Source: CAWEEP01 sp963808125
GTDB lineage: Bacteria > Chloroflexota > Dormibacteria > Aeolococcales > Aeolococcaceae
Length of the DNA: 64,000 nucleotides
NCBI GenBank assembly: GCA_963808125.1
Contig: CAWEEP010000042.1
Span: 1-64,000, forward strand
Direction of reading: 5' to 3'
Part shown: positions 7,466-15,904 of the stretch, one piece after another
Numbering within the stretch: position 1 is the stretch's first letter
Layout of the letters: each line of letters opens with the position of its first letter
Translations under genes and position numbers: made by a program
The notes under the pieces: generated by a model
What the model saw: only the letters and a program-made list of their open reading frames with translations
Told to the model about the DNA's origin: nothing
Database searches by the model: none

Positions 7466-8338
7466 TTGGTTGACGTTTTAACTCCTATTATCGGTTTTAT
7501 AGCTATTGTTGTTGCACTTTTCCTGTTAAGTGGTATCCGCGTACTCAGAGAATGGGAACGCATGCCAGTCTTAAGGCTTGGACGCTATGTGGGTTTGAAG
7601 GGACCTGGAATCATCTATCTGGTTCCCTTAATCGACAGGGCACCCCTAAAAATCTCAACACGACTAGACACCATACAATTCCGCACAGAATCCACACTAA
7701 CCAAAGATAACGTTCCTGTAAACGTTGATTCAGTCCTGTACATGAAACCCGTAGATTTGGAGAAGGCAGTATTGGCAGTTGAGAATTACTACCAAGCGAC
7801 ACAATTGGCATCGCAAACAACCCTCAGAGAAGTCATCGGTAAAGTAAGCCTCAATGAGTTGCTTGCGGAACGAGAAAAAGTCGGAGCTCGCCTGCGTGAA
7901 ATCATCGACGAAAAAACTGAGTCATGGGGAATCAAAGTCACATCCGTTGAAGTACGGGATGTGATTATACCGAGTAACCTGCAGGACGCTATGAGCCGTC
8001 AAGCACAAGCTGAAAGGGAACGCATTGCAAGAGTAACTTTAGCCACCGCCGAGTTTGAAGCCTCAGCAAAAATGATTGAAGCAGCCAAAATGTACGAAGC
8101 AAGCCCCGAAGGACTAAGACTCAGATGGATGAACATACTCTACGAATTAGGTCAACAATCACAGACAAATACCATCATGCTAGTGCCAGCAGTTATGCCA
8201 GAAGCAGGTTGGCCACCAGTTGGAACCTACGGCTTCAAAGACTTAACAAAGGCGCAACTAGAAAACGCAGCAAAGAAGAAAACAATGCCACAACAAGAAC
8301 CCATACCACCTGCCCCATCCGAGCAGACCCCCGAATAA
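7466..8338 (+). CDS. SPFH/Band 7 membrane protein (slipin, stomatin-like)
   Basis: 290 aa from TTG 7466. An N-terminal membrane helix (about 5-25) is followed by the slipin signature 'SGIRVLREWERMPVLRLGRY' and 'GPGIIYLVPLIDRA', then the Band 7 core with 'LTKDNVPVNVDSVLYMKP' and 'WGIKVTSVEVRDVIIPSNLQ'. A helical region rich in Glu, Ala and Arg follows ('RQAQAERERIARVTLATAEF'). The C-terminus is Pro-rich. Forms oligomeric cages at the cytoplasmic membrane. It is in one operon with the short NfeD gene, a widely conserved pairing. Confidence 0.9.
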   Translation: MVDVLTPIIGFIAIVVALFLLSGIRVLREWERMPVLRLGRYVGLKGPGIIYLVPLIDRAPLKISTRLDTIQFRTESTLTKDNVPVNVDSVLYMKPVDLEKAVLAVENYYQATQLASQTTLREVIGKVSLNELLAEREKVGARLREIIDEKTESWGIKVTSVEVRDVIIPSNLQDAMSRQAQAERERIARVTLATAEFEASAKMIEAAKMYEASPEGLRLRWMNILYELGQQSQTNTIMLVPAVMPEAGWPPVGTYGFKDLTKAQLENAAKKKTMPQQEPIPPAPSEQTPE

Positions 8339-8343
8339 GAAGA

Positions 8344-8366
8344 TTTTTTCTTCTTACTCTTAATTT
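8344..8366. terminator. T-rich convergent terminator
   Basis: 'TTTTTTCTTCTTACTCTTAA' lies between the converging slipin and MetE-like genes. On the plus strand it is an oligo-pyrimidine termination signal for the slipin unit. The minus-strand gene ends at 8379 and no separate signal for it is clear. Confidence 0.45.
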
Positions 8367-8378
8367 TACCCCAAAAAA

Positions 8379-9410
8379 TTAGAATTTAATGTTCTCCTTT
8401 ACCGCTCTCACAGACCGTTCCAGAACCAACGCAGCTGACTCCTGACTCGGCCAGCTTCCTAAACCGCAATCCGGACCCGTAAATGTCATTCGTTCGCCAT
8501 ACTTTTCTTTGGCAAATTCATACCGTTTTTCCATAGTTTGTGTAGATTCAACAATTTGTTCGGTTGAAGGCTGCGTTATGCCTTTTTCATAGAGTTCTGC
8601 CCATATGGAGTCGATGTCTGTTCTTGCGATTCCTACACGTATTTGCTTATCGGCTTTTTCTAGTACGCTTTTCGGCAAATCCTCGATGTTCTTTGGAGAA
8701 GCCGCATACTCGAAAGATAACACATCAAGCCCTTTTACATTAACTATATCGTGGATTCCTGAAGAGAAATGCAGATGAATCTGCTTGATTGGTCCTTGAA
8801 AGTCATAGGCGGTCTCCAATGCTTCGCGGATTAATTCTGGGTTGCCTGTGAAACTGCTATGTCCAAGGCTTGGTTCGTCGATGGATACTACTTTGGTTTC
8901 GATGTACTTGTTGTTTAGAATGCTGTTTTTTGCGAATCTATTGATGGTTTGGGCAAATCCATCCAGCACATCGGGGTATGCAGTCGCGCCGACTTCGCTG
9001 AGGTACTGCTCGATTGGACCAAAAATTGAAACTCGCAACTGAATTTTTTTTCCGAACTCTTCACTTAGGCGTTTGGCTTCTTGGTTTAGGACGTAGATTT
9101 CAGGTAGGAAAGCCCTTTCTTGATCCACGATAAAGGAGCCTTTCTCCATTGCGGCGTGGATTGCGTCGCCAACTTGTTTGATTCCACTGTAATGCTGCGG
9201 AAAATTAACCACATCTAAGCCTGAACGAATCTTGGTTCTAAACGAATCGACAACTACCTCACAGAAATTTTTTAAAGTGAACTCGTCTTTCGCCGGGTCT
9301 TTACCATTGATTATGGCTTCTCTTGCAAGTTCATATACCCTGCTATAGGTTTCTCTTTTAACGTTTGCAGGCAACGGAAAACTGCCGATATCGTCAACTA
9401 AAGTGTCCAT
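8379..9410 (-). CDS. MetE-like core methyltransferase (archaeal methionine synthase family)
   Basis: 343 aa, matching only the C-terminal catalytic barrel of cobalamin-independent methionine synthase; the N-terminal half of bacterial MetE is absent, as usual in archaea. Visible: 'DDIGSFPLP' at the start, 'SIDEPSLG' near 177, the zinc site 'HLHFSS' at 212-217, Glu234 in 'LSFEYAAS', and Cys315 in 'GPDCGLGSW'. In MetE the zinc ligands are His-x-Cys, Glu and Cys; here the second is His214 rather than Cys. Archaeal core enzymes are thought to take methyl from corrinoid proteins. Divergent from the HIT gene across a 70-base promoter region. Confidence 0.82.
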   Translation of the reverse strand: MDTLVDDIGSFPLPANVKRETYSRVYELAREAIINGKDPAKDEFTLKNFCEVVVDSFRTKIRSGLDVVNFPQHYSGIKQVGDAIHAAMEKGSFIVDQERAFLPEIYVLNQEAKRLSEEFGKKIQLRVSIFGPIEQYLSEVGATAYPDVLDGFAQTINRFAKNSILNNKYIETKVVSIDEPSLGHSSFTGNPELIREALETAYDFQGPIKQIHLHFSSGIHDIVNVKGLDVLSFEYAASPKNIEDLPKSVLEKADKQIRVGIARTDIDSIWAELYEKGITQPSTEQIVESTQTMEKRYEFAKEKYGERMTFTGPDCGLGSWPSQESAALVLERSVRAVKENIKF

Positions 9411-9480
9411 AAAGTATTATTGACTGGCAAAAATCTATTAAAGCTATATCCTACCAACAAACCCTGAAAGGTATGACTCC

Positions 9481-9903
9481 ATGTCCGAAAACTGCATATT
9501 CTGCCAGATAATCCAAAAAGAAACACCTGCAAACATAGTTTATGAAGACGAAAAGTTGTGGCTTTTTTAACTAATCGCCCAGTCAACGAAGGACACACAC
9601 TGGTAGTTCCCGAAAAACACTACGAAAACATCTACGAGATTCCTGAAGAGGAAGTAGCCTATTTATTCAAGATTGCGAAACGGGTTGCTTGCAGTTAGGG
9701 ATGCAGTTTCTGCGGATGGAATACGGCTTGTGCAGAATAATGGGTGGGCGGCTGGTCAGGTTGTGTCGCACCTGCATGTACATGTTATACCAATGATGTC
9801 AACTGAGGGCTTTATTCATGGTAAGGCTTTCCACGATCACACAAATCCTCGCAGTTCAGAAGAATTGGAGAGGGACGCTGAAAAGATAAGGAAGCATCTT
9901 TAG
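9481..9903 (+). CDS. HIT-family nucleotide hydrolase/transferase (two frameshifts)
   Basis: Starts at ATG 9481 'MSENCIFCQIIQKETPANIV' with the zinc-type 'CIFC'. The frame stops at 9568; shifting near 9557 gives 'FLTNRPVNEGHTLVVPEKHY' and 'ENIYEIPEEEVAYLFKIAKR'. A second shift near 9690 gives 'AVRDAVSADGIRLVQNNGWA' and the histidine triad 'HLHVHVIP'. Repaired length is about 140 aa, standard for HINT/Hit proteins, which hydrolyse nucleotide phosphoramidates or dinucleotides. Because all motifs survive in three frames, sequencing indels are more likely than decay. Confidence 0.75.
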
Positions 9904-9968
9904 TAACGCACATCGACAGGTTCGCCGGAGAAAGCAAGAGTTCTTCTGCCAAGAAAAATAGGCACACC

Positions 9969-9976
9969 TATAAAAG
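9969..9976 (+). promoter_or_regulatory. TATA box for the 115-aa gene
   Basis: 'TATAAAAG' 42-49 bases upstream of ATG 10018 gives a predicted start site near 9995-10000. Good match to the archaeal TBP consensus. Confidence 0.5.
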
Positions 9977-10017
9977 GGTGAAAAACAATCATTGCTCTAT
10001 TCAAAAGACGGATAAAC

Positions 10018-10365
10018 ATGACTCAACAACCCAACGAGCAAAACAACAATAATGAATCGTCACCCTCAAAAATTGAGAAACTTTTAATCGATGACCTCTC
10101 GAATTTTCAATTTCATGCCGCTTACCTTGTTTATGAAGAAGCATTCGACAAGGCAAATGATGCCGAATCTAAAGAGGAATTAAACCAGAACATTCAAGAT
10201 TTGAAAGACAACAAAATATCAACTGAAAATTTCTATGGAAATGTGTCTCGGTTTAGGAAGCTAGATGTTCCCCGCCAAGAAAGGTTCTCTATGCAGACGC
10301 AGCGCAAGAAAGATTGGCGCAAGAAGACTCAGCGCCAAGAAAGGATCAAAAGGCACAAAAAATAG
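10018..10365 (+). CDS. Hypothetical charged protein, 115 aa
   Basis: ATG 10018, preceded by a TATA box. N-terminus rich in Gln and Asn ('MTQQPNEQNNNNESSPSKIE'). The middle is predicted helical and acidic ('YEEAFDKANDAESKEELNQN'). The C-terminus is strongly basic with a repeated pattern: 'PRQERFSMQTQRKKDWRKKT' then 'QRQERIKRHKK', that is two QRKK/QRQER units. The basic tail suggests nucleic acid or ribosome contact; this is inference only. No membrane segment, family not recognised. Confidence 0.6.
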   Translation: MTQQPNEQNNNNESSPSKIEKLLIDDLSNFQFHAAYLVYEEAFDKANDAESKEELNQNIQDLKDNKISTENFYGNVSRFRKLDVPRQERFSMQTQRKKDWRKKTQRQERIKRHKK

Positions 10366-10479
10366 AAGTCCTTTCTTTTATTTCCCGACTATTAGTCGAT
10401 TAGCTTTTTTGGGTTAAAGTGGGTTTTAGGTTCGTTAGGCTCATAATGTTTGAACGCGACAAACTGATTGAGGTTGGTT

Positions 10480-10499
10480 TGTTTAAACATGTTTAAACA
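10480..10499. promoter_or_regulatory. Perfect 20-bp double palindrome upstream of the CoA operon
   Basis: TGTTTAAACA occurs twice back to back. Each 10-mer is its own reverse complement, and so is the whole 20-mer. It ends 77 bases before ATG 10577, just upstream of a possible TATA element (10513-10519, 'TTTTATC'). Position and symmetry suggest an operator bound by a dimer or a pair of dimers. I saw no other copy in the archaeal segment. Confidence 0.6.
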
Positions 10500-10576
10500 A
10501 TTCAAAGGTAAGTTTTATCTACAAAAAGAACTCTCATCAGCGTCAACAATTAAACAACAAGGAAGCAAAAATTAAG

Positions 10577-11308
10577 ATGCTGAAACTTAAATCAATAGAT
10601 GTTGCAGGTTTAGCGTTAAACATAGCATTGTATGTAGCAGTCGGCTACATTTTCTACAGCTTAATCCCAATTTCATATGGAGGAGTCAGATTCTGGCCTC
10701 CAGTCATTGTTCCCGCGGTCTTCGCCGTCGTGTTTGGTCCGCTTGTTGGCGGAATCGGCGCCGCAGTCGGCATCTTCATAAGCGATGCCATCTTTGGAAA
10801 CAACCTGTTGCTTAGCCTGTTGGCTGGGGTAACCAGCAACTTTGTGGCATTCTTCTTAATCGGGTACATCGCCAAGAAAAAAATACGGTGGGCAACACCT
10901 GTTGTGGCTTACGGAATAGCTACAGCATTATTCTTATGGATAGGTTACACGTACACTGGTTTGGACTTCTGGACTAAAATCGCTTTCATGGGCGTTGTTG
11001 CAGCAAGTTATGTAATATTTTTAGTTCCCGTGGTGATTTTAAGGAACTCGAGATGGCGCAGCTTTGAAGTTGGTTCGATAATCGGTATGCTGCTTGGCGC
11101 TGCCATAATAGGGGTAACTGTACCCGTTTTCGTACAATACTTTACTGCCGCCGCTACACCATTCACTACAACTATCGCTCTGACAACCTTTTTCTTCACC
11201 TTCTTCACCGAAATCCCGTTCATACTAATCCTTGGACCACCAATAATTGCAGCAGTCAACAAAGCGTTTCCAACATTAGCTAAAAAGAACCAAAGTGAAA
11301 CTCAGTGA
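10577..11308 (+). CDS. ECF transporter substrate-binding (S) component, predicted CoA-precursor importer
   Basis: 243-aa membrane protein with about six helices. The first half has the ECF S-component pattern: 'FWPPVIVPAVFAVVFGPLVG' and 'GGIGAAVGIFISDAIFG', followed by 'LLSLLAGVTSNFVAFFLIGY'. S-components capture vitamins or cofactors for an energising ECF module encoded elsewhere. Its stop overlaps the GTG of pantoate kinase (GTGA), and CoaD follows, so the most economical substrate is pantoate, pantothenate or a related CoA precursor. The substrate is inferred from context alone. Confidence 0.8.
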   Translation: MLKLKSIDVAGLALNIALYVAVGYIFYSLIPISYGGVRFWPPVIVPAVFAVVFGPLVGGIGAAVGIFISDAIFGNNLLLSLLAGVTSNFVAFFLIGYIAKKKIRWATPVVAYGIATALFLWIGYTYTGLDFWTKIAFMGVVAASYVIFLVPVVILRNSRWRSFEVGSIIGMLLGAAIIGVTVPVFVQYFTAAATPFTTTIALTTFFFTFFTEIPFILILGPPIIAAVNKAFPTLAKKNQSETQ

Positions 11309-12240
11309 AAAAAACCGCTAAAGCTTTCGCCCCAGCGGCAATATCCAGCTTTTTTGAAATCCACGACACCCAAAACGGTAAACCAATTACTGATTTGGAG
11401 AAAGTTGGCGCTATAGGTGGAGGTTTTGGACTAGAAAGAGGCGTCACAACAACTGTGACTGCTAAAGAAGCAGAAAAAAACGTCATTAACGTTTTTATTA
11501 ATTCCAAACCTGCCCTGAAAGCAAAAACAACTAAGCAAGTGGTTGAAACGCTTCTGGGAAAAACAGATACAAAATACGCAGTTACCGTTGAACACCAAAT
11601 TGAAGTGCCCATTGGAACAGGGTTTGGCACCAGCGCTGGAGGAGCATTAACGGCTGGCTTAGCGCTCAGAGAAGCTACTGGGTTGCCTCTAACATACAAT
11701 CAGATTGGCAAAATCGCACATGTTGCCGAGATTCAATGCTTAACTGGCTTGGGAACTGTGAGTTCGTTAACTTTTAGCGGCGGCTGTGTGCTTGTGGTTG
11801 AACCCGGAGCGCCTGGGGTTTGCCAAATTGACCGAATTCCCATAAGCCCCGAGTACATGGTGGTTGCCGGTTATTTCAAATCTAAAATCTCAAAAGATTC
11901 AGTATTGTCCTCGCAGCAGAAAAAGAAGGAAATTAACAATTACGGAAAAAAAACTTAGAACGCCATTTTGGAAGAGCCAACCTTGGAGAATTTCCTAGAA
12001 TGCTGCTGGGCCTTCTCACAGAAGGCTGGATTCGCAACTGAAAGAATCCGCCATCTCACAGAGTCAGCGAAGAAGGCAGGTGCAGTTGGTGCAGCTCAAA
12101 ACATGATTGGTGAAGCAGTCCACGCTATAGTGCATGAAAAGAACGTAAACTCGGTAGCAGAAGCTTTTAAACAAACCTTGCCCCAACAACAAGTGATAGT
12201 TAGCAAGATTGATTTTCAGGGCGCTAGGCTGATAAAATGA
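11305..12240 (+). CDS. Archaeal pantoate kinase (GHMP family) with in-frame amber codon
   Basis: GTG 11305 to TGA 12240. The GHMP phosphate-binding motif reads 'PIGTGFGTSAGGALTAGLAL'; 'FAPAAISSFFEIHD' starts the protein as in archaeal pantoate kinases. This enzyme phosphorylates pantoate before condensation with beta-alanine, the archaeal route to CoA. A TAG at 11956-11958 interrupts 'NNYGKKT[*]NAILEEPTLE', but the reading frame is unchanged on both sides, so one substitution (for example TTG to TAG) or a sequence error explains it. Full length would be 311 aa, normal. Overlaps neighbours by four bases each side. Confidence 0.82.
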
Positions 12241-12719
12241 AACAATTCAAGAAAGTTGCAGTTGGAGGAACTTTTGACGAACTCCATAGAGGTCACAAAG
12301 CATTACTTGACATGGCTTTTGAAGTTGGAGACAGAGTTGTTATCGGCTTATCGTCTGACGCGTTTGTTTCAAAAATGGGCAAACCCCACAGAACAGCCAC
12401 TTATGATGAACGACGCAGGGAACTGGCTGCTTTTATAGAGGCGTCTGGGTTAGATGGAAAAGTCGAAATTGTGCCGTTGGATGACCCATTTGGCTTAACT
12501 ATTTCTGGCAAAGGTTTAGAGGCGTTGGTTGTTAGCAAAGAAACCGAGAAAACAGCCCAAGCGATAAACCAAAGACGTAGACTGGCCGGGTTTGAACCGC
12601 TTGAGATAGTCATTGTAAACATGGTGCCAGCAGAAAACAATACTCCAATTTCCACAACTCGAATTCGCAGCGGAGAAATCGACCGCAACGGGCATATGCT
12701 AAAGGCTGCTCAAAAGTAG
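12237..12719 (+). CDS. coaD: Phosphopantetheine adenylyltransferase, archaeal type
   Basis: 160 aa from ATG 12237, overlapping the kinase stop (ATGA). Nucleotidyltransferase motifs: 'VGGTFDELHRGHKALL' with HxGH, and 'ISTTRIRSGEID' near the C-terminus. The enzyme adenylates 4'-phosphopantetheine to dephospho-CoA. Archaeal PPAT is distinct from bacterial CoaD but shares the fold. With the upstream pantoate kinase and S-component it forms a CoA operon. Confidence 0.92.
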   Translation: MKQFKKVAVGGTFDELHRGHKALLDMAFEVGDRVVIGLSSDAFVSKMGKPHRTATYDERRRELAAFIEASGLDGKVEIVPLDDPFGLTISGKGLEALVVSKETEKTAQAINQRRRLAGFEPLEIVIVNMVPAENNTPISTTRIRSGEIDRNGHMLKAAQK

Positions 12720-12729
12720 TTTTTATGTG

Positions 12730-13663
12730 TTAAAGTATTTCTCCTACAATGTTAATTGGTTTAGGAATGAGCGAAGTTAAGTCCTCAAGTTTTTCTTTAT
12801 CGATTGTGGCTAAAATAACCGTGGCGGGACCTGCTGATTTATTCACGTCTAACCCTGGTGTCTCGAGAAATTTTAGTTGTCTTCCTACTCCGTATGCCAT
12901 AATTCTCGCTTCACTAGCGATCCCAAACCCGCCGACAGGAGAAATGTCATGAACGTATTTTCTCTGTGAAAGCTGAGTAACGTTTTTGAGATCCGCAATT
13001 TCCCCACGCGCTTCCGCCGCAATCACTTCATCTCCAACTTTCGGTTTTCCGATCGCGACTATTAAGTCGCCTGGGCAGGTTTTTCCAAGTCTAAGCTCGT
13101 TCTCATTTGCAAAACCAACAACAGTTAATCCTGCGCCAGTCTGTGAGGTGGCAAAATTATCTTCCGTATTCTCCATCAGGACTTGGTTTGGATCAAGACC
13201 TATGCTTCGGGCTTCTCGTCTTATACCCTCAAGTATTGCGTTGCCTGTGGGTTCCTTCTCAACACCTAACGTAACCGATAAAAGGACAGGAAACGCTCCA
13301 GTCGCTATAACATCCATCAAGGCAACTCTTGCCAAAAATTTCCCCAAAACCTGTCCATCTACCTTGACTTTATCCATTTCTTTGGGTCCAACAGCGCCAG
13401 AAGACGTAGAGCCTGCAACAATGGCGTGTCCAGTTGGGACTTTTAGGATTGAAACGTCGCCTCTTCGGGTGTAGTTTATTTGGGCAGGTTTAACCTGGAA
13501 AACTATCGGTCGCAACATGGTGCCTACATTTTCAGTCAAATGAATGTAAATTGTTAACGCTTGGCGCATAACTTCTGAACGGGTGAGGCTATGTTTCCTT
13601 GCGAGTTTATCTAAAGTCTGAGATGATTTTTTCAGGTAAACGAACGTTAACGATTTCCATCAT
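12730..13663 (-). CDS. Ribbon-helix-helix / AIR-synthase-like fusion protein (frameshifted near N-terminus)
   Basis: The minus strand starts at ATG 13663/13660: 'MEIVNVRLPEKIISDF', then one extra T near 13613 shifts the frame; removing it gives 'LDKLARKHSLTRSEVMRQAL', completing a CopG-type ribbon-helix-helix of about 45 residues. The chain then runs directly into an AIR synthase-related (PurM/HypE/ThiL/SelD fold) domain: 'GHAIVAGSTSSGAVGPKEMD', 'VALMDVIATGAFPVLLSVTL', 'NTEDNFATSQTGAGLTVVGF', 'ISPVGGFGIASEARIMAYGV'. RHH domains bind DNA; the fold partner binds ATP or phosphorylated metabolites. I infer a metabolite-sensing regulator. Convergent with the CoA operon, 10 bases from coaD. Confidence 0.72.
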
Positions 13664-13690
13664 TGGTCACTGCTACTTTGTATTACGTTG
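13664..13690. other. Probable contig join (archaeal to bacterial)
   Basis: Just upstream of the RHH fusion start the sequence changes to GC-rich DNA carrying the end of a glycoside hydrolase fragment on the minus strand. The archaeal promoter region is cut short. The exact point is uncertain. Confidence 0.55.
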
Positions 13691-14514
13691 AATGGAATCC
13701 CAAACGCTATGCACCGAGCGGATACTCCGGCAGCATCCATCGGCCCATCTCGATGGTGCGGATGCCAAAGCGGTCCGATGGCGTCCGTTCACCGTCGCCG
13801 CTTGCCATCGCGATTTCCAGGCGGTAGAGCGGGTGATCGCCCATGCCGTTGGGCCACCAAGTTTCGGATTGTGCAACTCGATCGAGCGTTCCCAGTAGGA
13901 AATGCCCTCGGCACTTTCTGTCTCGATTCCTCCTGCCATACCGCGCGGCCGGTTTGGAGATCGACGATGCCGGCGCAAAAGATGTTCCTCGAACGCCTTG
14001 CCGACGTTGGTAATCATCGTGGAAGCGAGAGCCGGGCCTTGCCGGGGGAAATCGCCTCGGTCTGCACGACCGGGGTCTCGCAAAACGCTTGGCCCGTGCA
14101 GACCAACCGCACCGGCTGCCAAATGCCGATTGAGCGGTAGCGATTGGCCCATTGATAGCTGATGCCGTCGACCGCCTTCGATTTGATCGCTTCGCCGGCC
14201 AGCACCGCGGCCGAGGGCTCGTCGGCCGCCGGTTCGTGCAACAGGCGAACCAGCAGCGTATGCTCTTTACCGGGCTGGAGACGATTGGAAACGTCGAACG
14301 TCGGGCCGCCGGCCATCCCTTCATGCAAGCCGAGGAACTGCCCATCGAGCCAAACGGCGGCGAAATAGTCGAGGCCGTCAAAGCGCAGGCGAATCGTGCG
14401 GCCGCACCACTGCTCGGGGATACGGAAGCTCCGCCTTACGTACCAGTCTTTCTTCTGGATGAAGCGGAGTTGCTTGTAGTTGTCGGCGTACCAAGGGTTG
14501 GGAACTTTCCGGCT
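13683..14514 (-). pseudogene. Glycoside hydrolase family 2 N-terminal fragment, multiply frameshifted
   Basis: Pieces in different minus-strand frames assemble into the N-terminal half of a GH2 beta-mannosidase/beta-galactosidase-like enzyme: 'AGKFPNPWYADNYKQLRF' (after restoring one C), 'GLDYFAAVWLDGQFLGLHEG' in the sugar-binding jelly roll, 'YQWANRYRSIGIWQPVRLVC', 'TNVGKAFEEHLL', then 'WWPNGMGDHPLYRLEIAM', the typical GH2 Ig-domain motif, and 'FGIRTIEMGRWML'. At least four shifts are needed in about 830 bases, and neither end is present. The catalytic barrel is missing. Likely planctomycete or verrucomicrobial origin; a poor-quality contig. Confidence 0.6.
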
Positions 14515-14878
14515 TGAAAGGCGCCAACTGGACTGTGGCCGGCAGTTTGCAACCCAATTCCAGTTTTTGTCTCCAGCTTCAGGAAGGCGTTCATGCGTAC
14601 GCGGTCTATGCCGAGGATAAAGCGCGCAACCGTACGCAACCGGTAACCGGCACGATCGGTTTTCTTAAGTCCAGGCCCGTATTGCAACTGCGCAAACCGG
14701 CGCGGCCTCCCGAAACGGTGCGGATACCGCCGGGAAGACCCGGAGGCGATTTTCAACCCCTGTATACCATTGAATTTTCCATTCTCAATTTACCGGATAA
14801 CGATATGCGGGTCATCAAACAGGCAACGGTTATCAATACCAGCACCGGACAAACTTCCGTGCAAAAGGATCTGCTCGC
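14514..14878 (+). CDS. Surface protein fragment with Ig-like repeat
   Basis: The plus strand reads 'GANWTVAGSLQPNSSFCLQL', 'QEGVHAYAVYAEDKARNRT' and 'YTIEFSILNLPDNDMRVIKQ'. The first part matches bacterial Ig-like domains of secreted or surface proteins ('...LQEGxNxYxVYAxDxAGNRS...'). There is no authentic start, and the coding character ends at about 14,880 where a minus-strand transporter begins. I regard it as an isolated contig piece. Function otherwise unknown. Confidence 0.4.
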
Positions 14879-15826
14879 GGCCGGTCTCCCCGTAGCCGTA
14901 AATGAAAATGAGCGCGGAGAGCACCAGCGAGACCACGGCGGCCAGGGCGGTGTCTTTCTGCGACTGGGCCATTTCGTCCATCTCCAGCACCGGTTCCCCC
15001 GTCAGGCCGACGTTGAGACCCGGCACCTCGGTCTGCGTTTCCTCCACCAACTGCCGCAGGCGCACCACCGCCGCGCTGTTCAGCTTCTCGTCGGCGCCTG
15101 GCAGGTCACCAGGTAGATGCGTCCTTTGTCGAAGGTGACGTAAATCTTCTGCTCGGCTTCCTCCCCCGGGTCGAACAACGCCGTGATCCCTGGCGACGGT
15201 GGTGTGCCCGAGCGGCGCAGGCTGGCCGTGGCCTGAGTGATAATGCGTTCCAGCGCCGGCAGCACTTTGACCAGCGATTCATTTTCGGCGTTGGTCTCCT
15301 GCTTGGCCGTGCGGAACTGCGCGCAAACCATGTTGAAGAGCGACACGAGGTTCGTCGTGCGGGTAAACTGTGTGAGGAAAGGACGGAAATCCTTCAGCTT
15401 CTGGCTCAGGCCGGCCAAGTCCTCGTCGGGAACGAACAGGAGCGCCTTGGGGCCCAGCATCTTGAGGTCCCCCTTGTAGAACACGTTATGGAACACCTTC
15501 GGCTCGGCCTCGAGCTTGGCCCCCAACCGTTCCACAAACTGGCGGTTCTTCTCGGCGTTCTCGCTATCGACCACCACCACCAGGTCATCCTGCGTCGGGA
15601 ACTCCTTCTTGAATCGTAGGAAGTTCTGGTGGTAGCTTCTTGTTGGCGCCCACCAAATTGTTGCGGTTCGTGTCGAATTGCAGGGTATTTGGCAGTGTAG
15701 AAGATGCAGAGGGCGAACAGCGCCAACTGCGGATAGAAGAATAGACGCCGATGCCCAAAGACCACCCGGCCAGCCAGCCAGGCATCGCGCCACCAGACTG
15801 TCTTCCCTGAGCCGCTTAATCTTCAT
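14879..15826 (-). CDS. MMPL/RND family exporter, N-terminal part (frameshifted, 3' truncated)
   Basis: Starts at ATG 15826 'MKIKRLREDSLVARCLAGW'. After one or two shifts near 15,650-15,760 the first membrane helix reads 'RLFFYPQLALFALCIFYTAK'. Then 'FLRFKKEFPTQDDLVVVVDS', 'KALLFVPDEDLAGLSQKLKD' and, past a shift near 15,080, 'EVPGLNVGLTGEPVLEMDEM' and 'ALAAVVSLVLSALIFIYGYG', the second helix. This is the first periplasmic domain of an RND-superfamily lipid/hopanoid exporter (HpnN/MMPL type). It ends at about 14,879 without a stop. Downstream of yebC on the same strand. Confidence 0.68.
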
Positions 15827-15904
15827 TCGCGCGCTTGCCCTTCAAATGCACCGATGAACTGTGGATTGACACGGATGAACCGTTCCGGGGTTTTCCAGTT
15901 GGAT

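Noticed and set aside
11956..11958. Pyrrolysine encoded by the amber codon in pantoate kinase
   Set aside because: The position is a normal residue in a GHMP kinase, no Pyl genes are in the window, and a one-base change from a Leu codon explains it.
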